A program made the position numbers and the translations under genes. Under the pieces are notes generated by a model, which was not told the origin of the DNA, did no database searches, and worked only from the letters and a program-made list of their open reading frames with translations. Shown here one piece after another: positions 11,200 through 21,925 of a DNA stretch of 64,000 bases (the first letter of the stretch is position 1; each line of letters starts with the position of its first letter). This stretch comes from Argentina anserina (Eukaryota > Streptophyta > Magnoliopsida > Rosales > Rosaceae), in contig NC_065875.1 of the NCBI RefSeq assembly GCF_933775445.1, positions 5,345,001-5,409,000 on the forward strand. The letters are read 5' to 3'.

Positions 11200-14100
11200 A
11201 TTTCTTAAGATCATAAGGTTGTTTTTACAATGTTAGGATGTCTAATGAGGATGGTATACTTTCAATCTTTTAGTACCGAAAGTATCACAGCCAAGTAGTT
11301 TTGAATTATTGGTTGTCTCTAAGTTTTTTTTTTCGTCTCTTTTATTTAATATGAATAAGTTTCAAGGGGGACTTCATTATGCTTCTAGATAAATGACTGT
11401 CCTGTATAGAATTGTTTTCCAGAAAGAGGTTGTTTCTAATTTCTAGAACAAACTTGTAAGTTTCATATATGAAGAGGGGGTTCATCACTTCATCTTACAG
11501 TATAATCCTAGTTTATTTCCTATTGGCTCAGGAATAAGTAAGATTGTATATCGTAGGAGTTAATTCTCTTCCCATAAACTGAAATTATTGTGTGCATAAG
11601 CAATTTGGCATTATTCTGCTGTTGGGTCAATTGATCGAGAACAAGCTTTTCCCTAGGTTGTACTTACTGCAAATATGGTACTTGTGTTAGTGGAAGAGAA
11701 GGTGATTCATTCAATTGCAGAAACGGGTCTGGTCATGTCTTTACATGTTTTGGAGGTTTGGATCTATGATGAAGGTTTCATTACTTAGGTTTGAACTGTA
11801 TTAATCACTTTACATTTTATGCCCTATGTGAACTTGTGATTGTTTAGTTAAGAGTTCTCTGATTGTCTAGCTCATTTGAAAACCTAAAATCTTGTTCTCA
11901 AAGTTCTTTAGATTACTAGGTCTGAGTGGAACTTGTAATATTGTTATCTGATATGTAGATATACTAAGCATTCTAACTAGGATCCTTTCTAGTGTCTGAA
12001 CATGTGAGTTCCATGTCAACTTATTCATGTCTAAGCTCGCAATATTTGAAGCCAAAGAATTGAGTCATTATAGAATACAGACTTACAGAACTACTTAAAT
12101 CTATTCATAGAAAACCAACAAGAGAGTCGTTTTCACAGTTCTATGATTGATGAGGATGAAGAGTTTCATGTATTGATATATGGTCTTTCTGGTGTCAAGA
12201 TACTTTTGTAGCTGCTCTTGCCTGTTGCTACTCTACTCTGTCATCATCTTCATCAGTATTTCTTCAAACTTCAGATGTCCAATATGCATAATCTATAACA
12301 CAAGTCTATGATAACTTGCAACTAAAGACCAGTTTCAAAGAGAATAGAAGATTGTAGGTTGTATTAGGGGTTTTAAGCTCTAATTGTTGTTTTCTCCTTT
12401 AGTTATCAAAAACACAAAAAGGAATAGAAGATTAGAAGCAAATTATGCATTTGGACAAATTTATCAGATAAAGAAGCATTCAATATAGAGAACATGATCG
12501 AAGATTGAACTTTGAAGAAATCCTTACTACCAAGGAGCTGATAATAGAGTAAGGCGCACAGTAGCAGCGTAGCAACATTTTAAAGCAGAAAGTAAATAAA
12601 CAGATATATATTCCCTTGAACTGTTCCATATCAACATATATATAAACGTAGGCAAACATTTGTTTAGTCCATGTACTTTTGGTCGGTCATTCATTTAGTC
12701 CTTGAAGTTTTAATGTTATCTATATAGTTCTCGAACTTGTAACTTTTAATGTAGAAAATTTACTCCGTTAATTCATCTGTTAATAGGATGAGGTGGCCGT
12801 TAAATGTCCTAAAAAAGTGTAATTACCAAAATATCTTTATATCAATATTTCCTTATATTTTCTTTAATATTTTTTTTATTGATTTCAATATATTTTTAAG
12901 AGATATGAATGTCTTTACTTGACAAAGTCATTTCCATTATTTCTTTGTGTCTTCGTATAAAATACACTTTTTTTATGATTTTTAATTGCCACCTCATCAT
13001 GAAATGTAAGTCTGAAGAATTTCCAATCCACCACACCGTCTAAAATTTTCTTAATACAACCAAAACCCTTTTGATTGGAATGTTTATCATAAAAAACCAC
13101 AGCCCTCAAATACTCATTATGGTTTCATCCACCCCCAACACATGTAGTGACTTTAAGAATAAACCATTTGATACAAGGTTTTTTTTTTCCCAATAATCTC
13201 CTCCCATATCTTTTTATTATTGTGGTCATATACTACATCACTACTATGTATCAAAAAACACCTATCCATATATTCCTTAAGCTCCCCATGAAAGACACTT
13301 AATTCTTTCACTACATGTCATAATTCAAAATATTCGACATTCACTCTTAATGTTTTTTTTGTGTGCTGCCAACAGTACACCTCTAGTAGTCCCAGTTATA
13401 AGACATGAACGTGTCACAACAGTTCTTAAGCAATCAAAGTATTCTGTATTAGACAAATAGATATTCTTCTTCAAACGACTTCTTGCAAAATCATTCACCC
13501 ACTCTTGTCTTGACCCTGTAGCAACAAGGACTCCTTTTTTTTTTACTCTCTTCCTGACCCCTTTTTTGTTAACCACCACAATTCTGGCTTCTTTAACATT
13601 TGAACTGATTAATGTAACAATGGAGGCCTATTTGTCATCTGCAGTACTTACATTTACATACCACTGTCCAATAAATTTTTCACAAGCACTAATAGCTGTT
13701 TTGAATTTCAACGCTACGGATGGACAATTGTCAAAACCAATTGTGCCTCACTTATCATACTCATACACTGGTCATAATTCCCACAAATAGTCGCCAAGCT
13801 ATATTCACCAACTGGTACCAGCTTCTCTCAATTGCCATTTTTCATCTTGTCCTCCTCACTCTTCACACTAGAAAGAGAAATTCTGTTGTGAGGCGAACGC
13901 ACCACATGGATGTTAGGGCGAGCCAATCGATGAGTAACATGTCAGGTCTTTTTTTTTTCACGCCAGCAAGCTTAGAAATCATTGAGAAAAATGGCTCCAA
14001 CTTAAAAGTTGAATGTTAATTATCCCACTGAGTTTAAGCTAATTAGGAGTCTATGACTTTAATCTTGGAATAACAAACGATCAAGACCTCTTCTCTTCCA

Positions 14101-14824
14101 CCCATACCCCACCTAGATTTCATCATTTTATTATTCCTCTCCGGTTCCACATTCATCAGTACTAGAATAAAATTCATTCTCATTAGATCAGGTATTATCT
14201 TCTTCTAGCTGAAATTTTGTTGTACATGTTATCTTTTTTGATCTCTTAAATTGCTTTAAGTGAATCATTTGAATGGGGCTGGGGAGAGGAGATTATTGCG
14301 ATTAGAACATTAAAAAGGGTCATGAAGATGGGTTGTCTTGATTTATGCATTGGTATATTCTAAAATTTGTTTTGGGTATGTCCTTATTCTTTGCTAGTGT
14401 GAACTTGGTAATGTACACGGAAATAAGACATTGATTGTGTCAATGTTGTAGTTCCAGAATTTAGATTCATATGGAATTGAGATTATTATGTTTGATTATG
14501 GAATTGAGATTTTATTAGTCATAAAAAAGATTTTCTCATTACTCCCATAATATGAATAAATCATTTATACAAATTTGATGCAATTTGGATCCACGTTTTG
14601 TGGACCATTTTAGGTAAAAAATCATGTACAACTGATTAACATATATGTGCAGAATCCTCATTTGTTAATCAGATGGTATTGACATAACTAATTTGCTAAT
14701 TAAATGAGATCTTTCCTTTAGCAGCCTGTGCTTATATAATTAATGGACGCATTGTGTTATAATTTTTTCTCTCTTACATTATGGATTTTTTTAATGACAG
14801 TGTTTGATCAATTGGCTTGTAAAA
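11200..14824. other. AT-rich DNA without a recognised gene
   Basis: No protein family is recognised. At about 12660-12830 there is a moderately structured non-coding stretch with phrases like ttagtccatgtac, common in plant MITE-type repeats, but I found no opposing arm. On the minus strand between about 12915 and 13790 there are adjacent short frames (12915-13109, 13325-13579) that may be remains of one coding region with stops. I cannot assign them to a family. Confidence 0.4.
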
Positions 14825-15690
14825 ATGGATGAAGTAATTGGAGAAGATGAAAAACTCAAAGTGGGAATGCAAGTACACTCTAATGAGGAGGCTTTCAATA
14901 TGTACAATTCCTATACTTTGAGGAAGGACTTCAGTGTTCGTAAAAGGGTATGTTCGAAGAGATTCAACAAATAACATCAGACAACGACATTTTTTATGTT
15001 CAAAGGAGGGGTTTGCACAAGACCATAATGCGTTTGAACCAACCAAACACAAAAAGTTGGAAACAAGAGTCGGATGTATGACTATGATATCATTGACAGT
15101 GAAAGATGGAATCTGAACAATATCATATATCAACTCAGAGCATAATCATGAGCTTGCAAAGCTTGAAGAAAAATCATTTCTAAGACCAATGAGGAACATA
15201 ACAAATGCATGTGGACATATTTTTACTTCTATGAAAGATGTGGGAATATGACTGACGAAATCGTTTTCTTTCATGGAAAATGAAGTGGGTGGTCTAGCAA
15301 ATGTGGGGTGCACTAAGAAAGATATCTATAACTACTTGTAAAGGAAGAAGGAAGAAATGATGGAAGCAGGTGATGCACAAAGCTTGTTGAATCACTAAGC
15401 GTAAACAAGGTGATGATCCAAACTTTTTTTACTCAATGCAATTAGATTAATATAGCCGAATGATGAGCTTTTAGAGGGATAGAATATAAAAGTTGGATTA
15501 TGATGGTTTTGGTGATGTTATATGCATTGACACATCCTTTTGTATAAATAAGTATGATTTGATTTGTGCTGCATTAGTTGGAATAAATCATCATTGGAGA
15601 AATATTTTGTTTGGGTGTGCTTTCTTATTGGACGAGACTACGGAGTCATTTGTTTTGTTGTTTAAGACATTGGAAAATGCTCTACCATAA
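14825..15690 (+). pseudogene. FAR1/FHY3-type (MULE-derived) pseudogene
   Basis: FAR1/FHY3 and FRS proteins are transcription factors derived from Mutator-like transposases. The ATG at 14825 opens a reading with EEAFNMYNSYTLRKDFSVRK, the start of the FAR1 DNA-binding domain. After a frame change near 14945 it continues as YVRRDSTNNIRQRHFLCSKE and then EHNHELAKLEEKS. After more stops, the MULE transposase domain appears at 15493-15690 with LDYDGFGDVICIDTSFCINK and LFGCAFLLDETTESFVLLF. Several stops and frame changes make it non-functional. The rest of the transposase domain and the SWIM zinc finger are absent, so it is 3'-truncated. It could be a relic of a MULE transposon and not of a host FRS gene. 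Confidence 0.85.
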
Positions 15691-15985
15691 GCTACAATGT
15701 AACAATCTTGTCTCCAATCACTGCAGCAACGGTGGACCTATGCCTCCAAAATATGCAGTTACTGACCCGTGACGTTTTCTCTGCTTCATCATTATCAATG
15801 CTCTATATGAAAAAAAAACAATTCTTTTGTTAAGAGAGAACAAATGTGGCCTTCTTCCCACCTCATTTAAATTCTTTTCACCAAGAAGAAAATACAATCA
15901 CCTAATAAAACCATAGAACGACAATTATTTTCACCATTCCAATTACAACCTTCTTGTAACGGGCATGTTAAAAGGAAGAAATCTA

Positions 15986-16256
15986 TGTTGGAGCATATAA
16001 GGCACAACTGTGAAAGATATATATAAGATGCAGTGGTGATGACTTATAAATGTGTCTTCTCTGGTAGTTAGCACTTAGCAGGGGCTCACATGGACATCTT
16101 TTATATCAATAAATCTTTTGAGTTTTCTCAATTATCTTGGTGGATTTCAGAACTTCTCGTGGATTCGAGGAAACCTAGTATTATGGATTCGAGAAAACCT
16201 AGTCTTATGGATTCAAGGTTGTCGTTAGTGGATTCTAACATATTAGTTCCGCTGCA
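15986..16256 (+). mobile_element. 5' LTR (271 bp) of a damaged LTR retrotransposon
   Basis: Begins TGTTGGAGCATATAAGG and ends ccgctgca, five bases before a primer-binding site. It has the TG...CA ends of an LTR. No second copy was seen in the window, so the right end of this element is missing or lies elsewhere. Confidence 0.7.
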
Positions 16257-16261
16257 TTAGT

Positions 16262-16273
16262 TGGTATCAGAGC
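16262..16273 (+). promoter_or_regulatory. Primer-binding site TGGTATCAGAGC (initiator Met-tRNA type)
   Basis: TGGTATCAGAGC is the usual plant retrotransposon primer-binding sequence, complementary to the 3' end of initiator methionine tRNA. It follows the LTR end at 16256 after a short spacer. Confidence 0.85.
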
Positions 16274-16525
16274 AGGTATGACCTATCTCTTTTATCTACT
16301 TTGCTTATCTATGGGTGACGAACAACGTGGTAACAATCAGGTTATCATAGCCGATCTAGATGTTGATGCTGTATATTTTTCTACATCAATGGTTGTTTTA
16401 TCTAATCAGCTCAAGGAAATCCACGAGTTGTTGGAAGAATAGAATAACAATCGCAGCAAAGATAAGGAAGGAGGATCAAATGGGCGAAAGAATACTTCGA
16501 GTCAAAATTTTAGAAGGATGACAAG

Positions 16526-17005
16526 CTAAGTAGCACGGACACGGACACGATTCGATACGTAGACAATGCATATAGAATTGTTTTTAGACACGGACACGTG
16601 GTGGACACTTTAATTAAATATTATTTTTAATATATATTTATTTAAAAAATTATTTTATAAATTTGAAAGTATTTAGAATTTTAGATTTATATATATGTCA
16701 AAATGTGCATTAAAATGATGAAAACATAACTTGTTAGAATGGCTAAGGACTTGATAAGTACATTGTATAACCACGGTTCGAATCTCACCACAAGCGTTCT
16801 TATTTTTATCACGAGTTTCTCTCCTTATATATATTAAAGTGTACATAAATATAACAAAAGTTGAATCTGTTGGAATGGTTAAGGAGTTATTGAGTGCCTT
16901 GGATGACCAAGGTTCGATTCTCACCATAAGCACTTTCATTTTTATTATGAGTTGGTGTGTGTCCGGACCGTGTCCAAAGTCAGTTCGCCTGTCCGTGCTA
17001 CTTAG
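16526..17005. mobile_element. MITE, 480 bp, in gag, with perfect 13-bp inverted ends
   Basis: CTAAGTAGCACGG at the left end is the exact reverse complement of CCGTGCTACTTAG at the right. ATGACAAG flanks the element at 16518-16525 and 17006-17013 (8 bp, or 9 bp GATGACAAG with the element one base shorter). The ends carry repeated cggacac/gtgtcc motifs. The duplication length fits hAT (8) or Mutator-like (9), so the superfamily is not settled. Removing the element restores continuity of the gag reading. Confidence 0.88.
16730..16955 (+). repeat. Two tRNA-like repeats in tandem inside the MITE
   Basis: Two ~100-bp units about 136 bp apart share ttrgaatggytaagga (A-box position) and ggttcgaatctcacc or ggttcgattctcacc (B-box at 16775 and 16911). 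GGTTCGANTC matches the RNA polymerase III B-box consensus. They may be captured tRNA-derived or SINE-like pieces. No complete cloverleaf can be drawn, so they are not tRNA genes. Confidence 0.6.
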
Positions 17006-17543
17006 ATGACAAGTTTTTGCCAATTTTCTGGTCACATACATAAGGAGAGTTTTTTGAATTGGCTTAATGAGACTGAAACATTCTTTGAAATCAAGATGAT
17101 TCTAGATCATAAGAAGGTCAAGAGGGTGGGGTTGCTTCCCATATCGAGGGCACTGCCGCTGCTGATTGGTGGGATGGATTACAAAAAGCCAAAAAGATGC
17201 ATGACAAAGATCACGTAAGAAACTGGAGAAAGATGAAAGGTCTCCTTAGAGAAAAGTTTATGCCAGTAGATTTTTCAATTAAGAAGGGTACTTTTAGGTG
17301 GAAGAGAACAAGATAAAGCGCTAGAGAGACGAGAATGGGGGCTCATAAAGAGAGAAGAAACAGATGGAGAAAGAGGGAAGAAAGAATGCTGCCACTACCA
17401 ACGGCGGTGATCATGGACTTAATGATCCAGTGGCTAAGGCTGTGATTCAAGAATCCATAATCAGTGACAGCAGCCGTGATAAGGGTCATGATCAAAAGGG
17501 TGGAGCTCAACACCCTGATGATGTTCTTGCTTTTTCTCGATGT

Positions 17544-17986
17544 GTTCACAAAATAGACTCTTCACTTGAATAGAACAACAGTCGATTATGTTTATTATTA
17601 ACAAGTTCTTTTTGCGCACCATCTTGCTTATGTATTTATAATAGGTTGATATAAACTGATACCAATCAGATTCCAAACATTACAACAACATGAACAGTTA
17701 ACTTTCAAAATGTAGTTGGACCTAGTTTCTAGACCTGTAGATACTAAGCATGTTTGTACTAGTTCTTCAGTTGATATATACAAAAGGAATCTATGCAATT
17801 CTTCATTCCAGAGTGTCAAGATTACCTTTTTAACTATTGTGGATGATGTTCATCGATTAGTTATGTGCGAATTGCAAGAGTTAACATTTAACAAAGGTAA
17901 AAGGTCGACTCTTAACATCCGATTAGATGATTATCTATATGCTATGCAAACCAACGAGTCCGTTGTTAAAACTCTAACTACACAAG
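17544..17986 (+). repeat. Left copy of a 443-bp direct repeat flanking the Gypsy element
   Basis: Starts gttcacaaaatagactcttc and ends actctaactacacaag. The copy at 25704-26147 differs by about five substitutions and a one-base indel by eye. It stops two bases before the LTR. It contains a short ORF fragment (QELTFNKGKRSTLNIRLDDY) that I do not recognise. Confidence 0.93.
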
Positions 17987-17988
17987 AA

Positions 17989-18982
17989 TGCAGACCCGTG
18001 TACAAATAAATGTAATTTATTGAATATCAAGCGCGGGGTTACAATCTTTGGTGAACTCCTCTGATTCTATCTCCGTATGTGATTTGGCTCAAGGGTGACA
18101 TGCACTTGATCTTGAGGATTTGAGTTTGATTTGGATTTGATTTGATGAAGAACGAGCGATTTGGCCGCTTGATGATTCTTCGTGGACTTGAGTTTGGATT
18201 GGACTTGGATTTGATGAAGAACGAGCGATTTGGCCGCTTGATGATTCTTCGTGGACTTGAGGTTGGATTTGGATTTGATGAAGAACGAGCGATTTGTCCG
18301 CTTGATGACTCTTCGTGGACTTGAGGTTGGATTTGGATTTTGATGAAGAACGAGCGATTTGGTTGCTTGACGATTCTTCGTGGACTTGAGGTTAGATTTG
18401 GATTTTGATGAAGAACGAGCGATTTGGTGGCTTGACGATTCTTCGTGAATTTGATGATTTTCGTGGACTTGAGAGACTTCGAGATTTGTCGAGAGTGATT
18501 CTTGCTCAAGTGATTTCTCTCTTTCTTCTCCAAGTCTAAAAATCCCCCATTCTCTTCATGTTGAAGGGCTATTTATAGTGTCAAAGTTTCCATTTTGTAG
18601 AATATTTTAATGACACTTAAAATAATAAATTTCTTTAATTGTATAATTAAATCAATATGTATTTTCCGATTAATTTAAAATTAGTTATTCTCATAACTAA
18701 ATTAAACAGAAAATAATTGATTTAATTATGACCGTTAAGAAATTTATTAATTTAATCAAATGTCCGATTACCATTTCGAATCGTCAATGACATTCAATTT
18801 TTGCTGCAATTCGGAATCACGTAGCTTCGATTACGATAATCCGTTTATGTGCTGACACGAGTTTTATTCGGATCCGCACCAACTTTATTGATTTTTGGCC
18901 ACGTGTGCAATTTTGTCGGGTTCTTGGTCGATTTAATTATTTAACGAAGATAATTTACTTCATTAAATTTCATGTGTCTACA
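17989..18982 (-). repeat. 3' LTR (994 bp) of the minus-strand Gypsy element
   Basis: In sense direction it begins TGTAGACACATG and ends GTGTCTGCA. It contains a TATA-like cactataaatag (around 18572-18583 in reverse complement). Near 18144-18430 it holds five tandem units of 64-69 bp, each with gatgaagaacgagcgatttg. The 164-aa minus-strand ORF across it is repeat sequence, not a gene. Confidence 0.92.
18144..18430. repeat. LTR minisatellite, five units of 64-69 bp
   Basis: The phrase gatgaagaacgagcgattt occurs at 18144, 18213, 18277, 18342 and 18407. The same five-unit array is present in the other LTR at about 24865-25150. It lies downstream of the TATA-like box in sense direction, that is in the R/U5 part of the LTR. 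Confidence 0.9.
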
Positions 18983-20588
18983 AATGCCCCCACTTCAAGT
19001 CGTGATGTAGACATGTCGTCGTCACGTGTCGAAAGCGCAGCTTGAAGTATGTATTTTGATTTGGAGAATTTGTGGAGCTAGCTCGCGAGGCTCCACTAAT
19101 TTCGTAGTAATCGTTCCTTATGACTTCCAAAATTTAATTCGACATGAAGGGAATTATTGAACTCTCCATCATGAATTAAATTGCTGTGGCTACTCTTCAT
19201 TTAATCATTTTTTGCACTTTGCCTTTTCCTCCCATCAAATAGTTTTTTCAAACGGCGGTGCTTTCCAAGGGCCCAATTGGTCATGATTGAAGCAGCCACT
19301 ACAGCAAAAAAGATAACCAGCCACCGTGCAATATTGAAACCCAACTACTGATAATTTGCGCATGTTACAATATTGAGTAAAAAACCAGGTGGCATTTGAC
19401 AGCCTCCACTTCCATCAATCATAATTTTTGTAGTACGTTTGGTTCCCCCTATGCTTTATGTTGTCCCCCCCCCACACTTTAGTGATGTGAATGTGTTTTC
19501 TCATTATATTGTATGTTGTCCCCCACTAGTCTTCTTTATATGCTCCATTAGCTCGTCACTTCCTCTATCACAAATGTCTCATCTTGATTATCAAACACAG
19601 CTTGTAGAAGCATTTCATAAATGCAGAGATTCAGTGGTAAGGTGGTCTTCAAGAGTTATGACAAAAAGGTATAGAGACTCCGTAAACGCATGCTCCTTAA
19701 TTAACTTCAAGCATTTAACAATTTCGACTGGGGTTGTCAAGGTCCTTCCATTTCTATCCTCTCAAGGTTGGTATTTCTGTCCTCTTAATGTTCTTCTTCA
19801 GTGATGTCGTTATCCGAGTCTTCCTCTTCACTAGATTCTCCTTCAATGCTTTCATCAAAACAACCTTTAGTCTTTATTTTCTAAGTTTTCTCTTTATAAA
19901 TACATGTACCCTTATTGTCTGGACCATCACACACTGACACTACTTCATTTCTATTGCACGCCGTATATCATCAGCAGCAGCTTGTAAGGGAGCACGGTGT
20001 CCTCAGCAGCAACTTTCCTCTCCTCCACCGCCTTGAACTCCGCCAAGTAGTAGTGGTAGTCCCCTGTTACGGCTTTAGCATCTGCCTCACCAACTACGCC
20101 ACTGCCTACTGCACCGGCCTCCTCCTTGCCCGCCTCACTCTCAAGAAGCTCGAGATAGTTAGGAGCACGAAGGCAGCGAGTGGGACGATCCTCTGGTTTT
20201 TTTTTTTTTGTGTTTGTTTTTTTTTTTTTTCAGGTAGCAGACTTGGTGACTTTGGCACGAGATGGATCATTCTTCTCAACGCTCTTAATAATCCCAACCG
20301 CAACAGTCAGTCTGACGCATGTCCCTCACAACAAATCGACCAAGAGGTGGGTACTCAAAGAAAGTGTTGACAACCATGGGCTTGGTGGGAAGCATCTTTA
20401 ACAGTACCGGCATCTCCATCCTACACGAACATGGGCTCCTTCTCAATCTCCTTTTTGATCAAGATCTCACCGAATTTAATCAGCAATGTGGGAGGTGTGG
20501 CAGTCAGGACTAGAGCATATCCATTGAGGTGAAGTTAGAAGCCTCCTTGGCGGGGTCATCCTTGGAGTTGAATGCAGCAACCACACTT

Positions 20589-20589
<1 letters not shown>
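18983..20589 (-). other. 3' untranslated region of the Gypsy element with polypurine tract
   Basis: The sense-strand polypurine tract gaagtgggggca lies at about 18985-18998, directly before the 3' LTR. The rest shows no recognised coding sequence. A run of C occurs near 19467 and T-rich stretches near 20196-20232. Confidence 0.65.
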
Positions 20590-20661
<72 letters not shown>

Positions 20662-20736
20662 GGATGGGAGACAAGAAGAAAGAGAGAAAGAGAGAAGGAG
20701 GGAAAGGAAAAAAGAAGAAGAAGAAGAAGAAGAAGT
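20590..20736. repeat. (GA)n followed by (GAA)n compound microsatellite
   Basis: GA repeats span 20590-20658. Purine-rich DNA follows, with (AAG)n at about 20710-20736. Several low-complexity ORFs on both strands here are artefacts of the repeat. Confidence 0.95.
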
Positions 20737-20949
20737 GGGAGACAAGAAGAAAAGGGTGAAAAAGAGAAGATGATGTCTGCTACAGTGCCCGTTCCGCTAC
20801 AGTGCCAGTCAGCTACAGTGACGATTCCGCTACAGTATTGCTCGGCTCCAGTTTTTTTATTTTTTAGATCATGGTCTATTTTGACTTTTTTTTTCACATT
20901 CTTATTTTGACTCTTTTTTTTTTAGGATTTTGACAACAAATTTGAAGAT

Positions 20950-21430
20950 CGTGGTTGATGTAGCCACTTGACTCCTTTCGAAACGCGTTGATTTTTGACG
21001 GATTTGAAGAACGTAAACGACCTAATCGCTTGACTGCTCTCAATTCATAGACTTGACGGCAGTCAACAAAAGTGGATTATGATTTACGCATCACTTTCAC
21101 CATGGCGGCTTTCAAGAGTTTGAAGAACGTAAACGACCTAATCGCTTAACCGTTCTCAATTCATAGACCTGACGGCAGTCAACAAAAGTGGATTAGGCTT
21201 TACGCATCACATTCAACATGGAGGCTTTCAAGAGTTTGAAGAAAGTAAATGACTTGTTGATCCGGAACAGAAGAAGTGCCAAATCCGAGAGATTCCAGAA
21301 CTGAGAGCCGATTTTGAAGAACGTCGGAGCAGCTTCAAGACAAAAAGAAGAAGTGTCAAATCAGAGAGATTCCAGAACTGAGACCCAGCTTTGAAGAACG
21401 TCGGAACAGCTTCAAGGGTTTGACCTAGAT
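20950..21430 (+). repeat. Collapsed and duplicated remnant of the antisense gene
   Basis: Two tandem units of about 140 bp each contain gacggcagtcaacaaaagtg and an ATG followed by a GCTTTCAAGAGTTTGAAG-type phrase. They match the start of the antisense gene of the larger element (around 62040-62240, opposite strand). The second ATG runs after about a dozen codons into sequence matching that gene's last codons (ttgttgatccggaacagaag). Nearly the whole gene is therefore missing between its two ends. A shorter ~100-bp duplication follows (cagaagaagtgccaaatc at about 21269 and gaagaagtgtcaaatcag at about 21346). Confidence 0.7.
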
Positions 21431-21604
21431 GTGACAGCTCACTTGAATGATCAGGATTTGCTCATCTTTTTTTTTTCAATCAAACCCTTATATTTTTTTT
21501 GATGTGACTGAACTTAAGACTGTTATTCTTAAGATGCCTACGTATCCTTCTAAAGAAGGAATCAAGTCATCACGTAGTTCAACGGTTTTTTTTTCTTACG
21601 CAGT

Positions 21605-21915
21605 TTAGGCTCGTGCAGACTTGGAGCATACTTTTTTTGTTTTTTTTGGTGTCTTATGCAGTTTAAGCTCGTGCGGACTTGGAGCATATATTTTTTTGTG
21701 TCTTGCGCAGTTTAAGCTCATGCAGACTTGGAGCATTTTTTTTGTTTTTTTTGTTTTTGTGTCATACGCAGTTTATGCTCGTGCGGACTTGAAGCATTTT
21801 TTTTTGTTTTTTTTGTCTTGCGCAGTTTAAGCTCATGCAGACTTGGAGCATTTTTTTGTTTGTTTTTTTGTGTGTCTTGCGCAGTTTAAGCTCATGCAGA
21901 CTTGGAGCATATATT
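21605..21915 (-). repeat. Minisatellite, about six units of 50-65 bp
   Basis: Each unit reads roughly cgcagtttaagctc, then tgcagacttggagcat and a T-rich spacer of variable length. The larger element has about two units at 58380-58480, so the array has expanded here. It lies just downstream of the integrase C-terminus in the element's sense direction. Confidence 0.9.
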
Positions 21916-21925
21916 TTTTTTGTTT

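Larger units (their letters stand above)
16311..17330 (+). pseudogene. Gag pseudogene of a Ty3/Gypsy-type element, split by a MITE
   Basis: The ATG at 16311 starts a reading with a helical stretch (about ELLEE) that soon meets a stop. The frame is interrupted by the 480-bp MITE at 16526-17005. It resumes after the repeated ATGACAAG with FCQFSGHIHKESFLNWLNET, matching the retrotransposon gag phrase for a capsid helix, then HKKVKRV. A later frame gives NWRKMKGLLREKFMP near 17220-17260, also gag. At least two frame changes and several stops are visible. The pol region that should follow is absent; the sequence runs instead into the 443-bp repeat and the minus-strand Gypsy element. Confidence 0.75.

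Noticed and set aside
16730..16955. tRNA genes
   Set aside because: B-box-like motifs exist but no cloverleaf with acceptor stem can be drawn.
18039..18533. 164-codon minus-strand ORF (and its twin at 24760-25254)
   Set aside because: It lies within the LTR and its repeats are the translation of the LTR minisatellite.
20476..20910. Several ORFs rich in Arg-Glu, Leu-Ser or Lys
   Set aside because: Produced by (GA)n and (GAA)n microsatellites on both strands.
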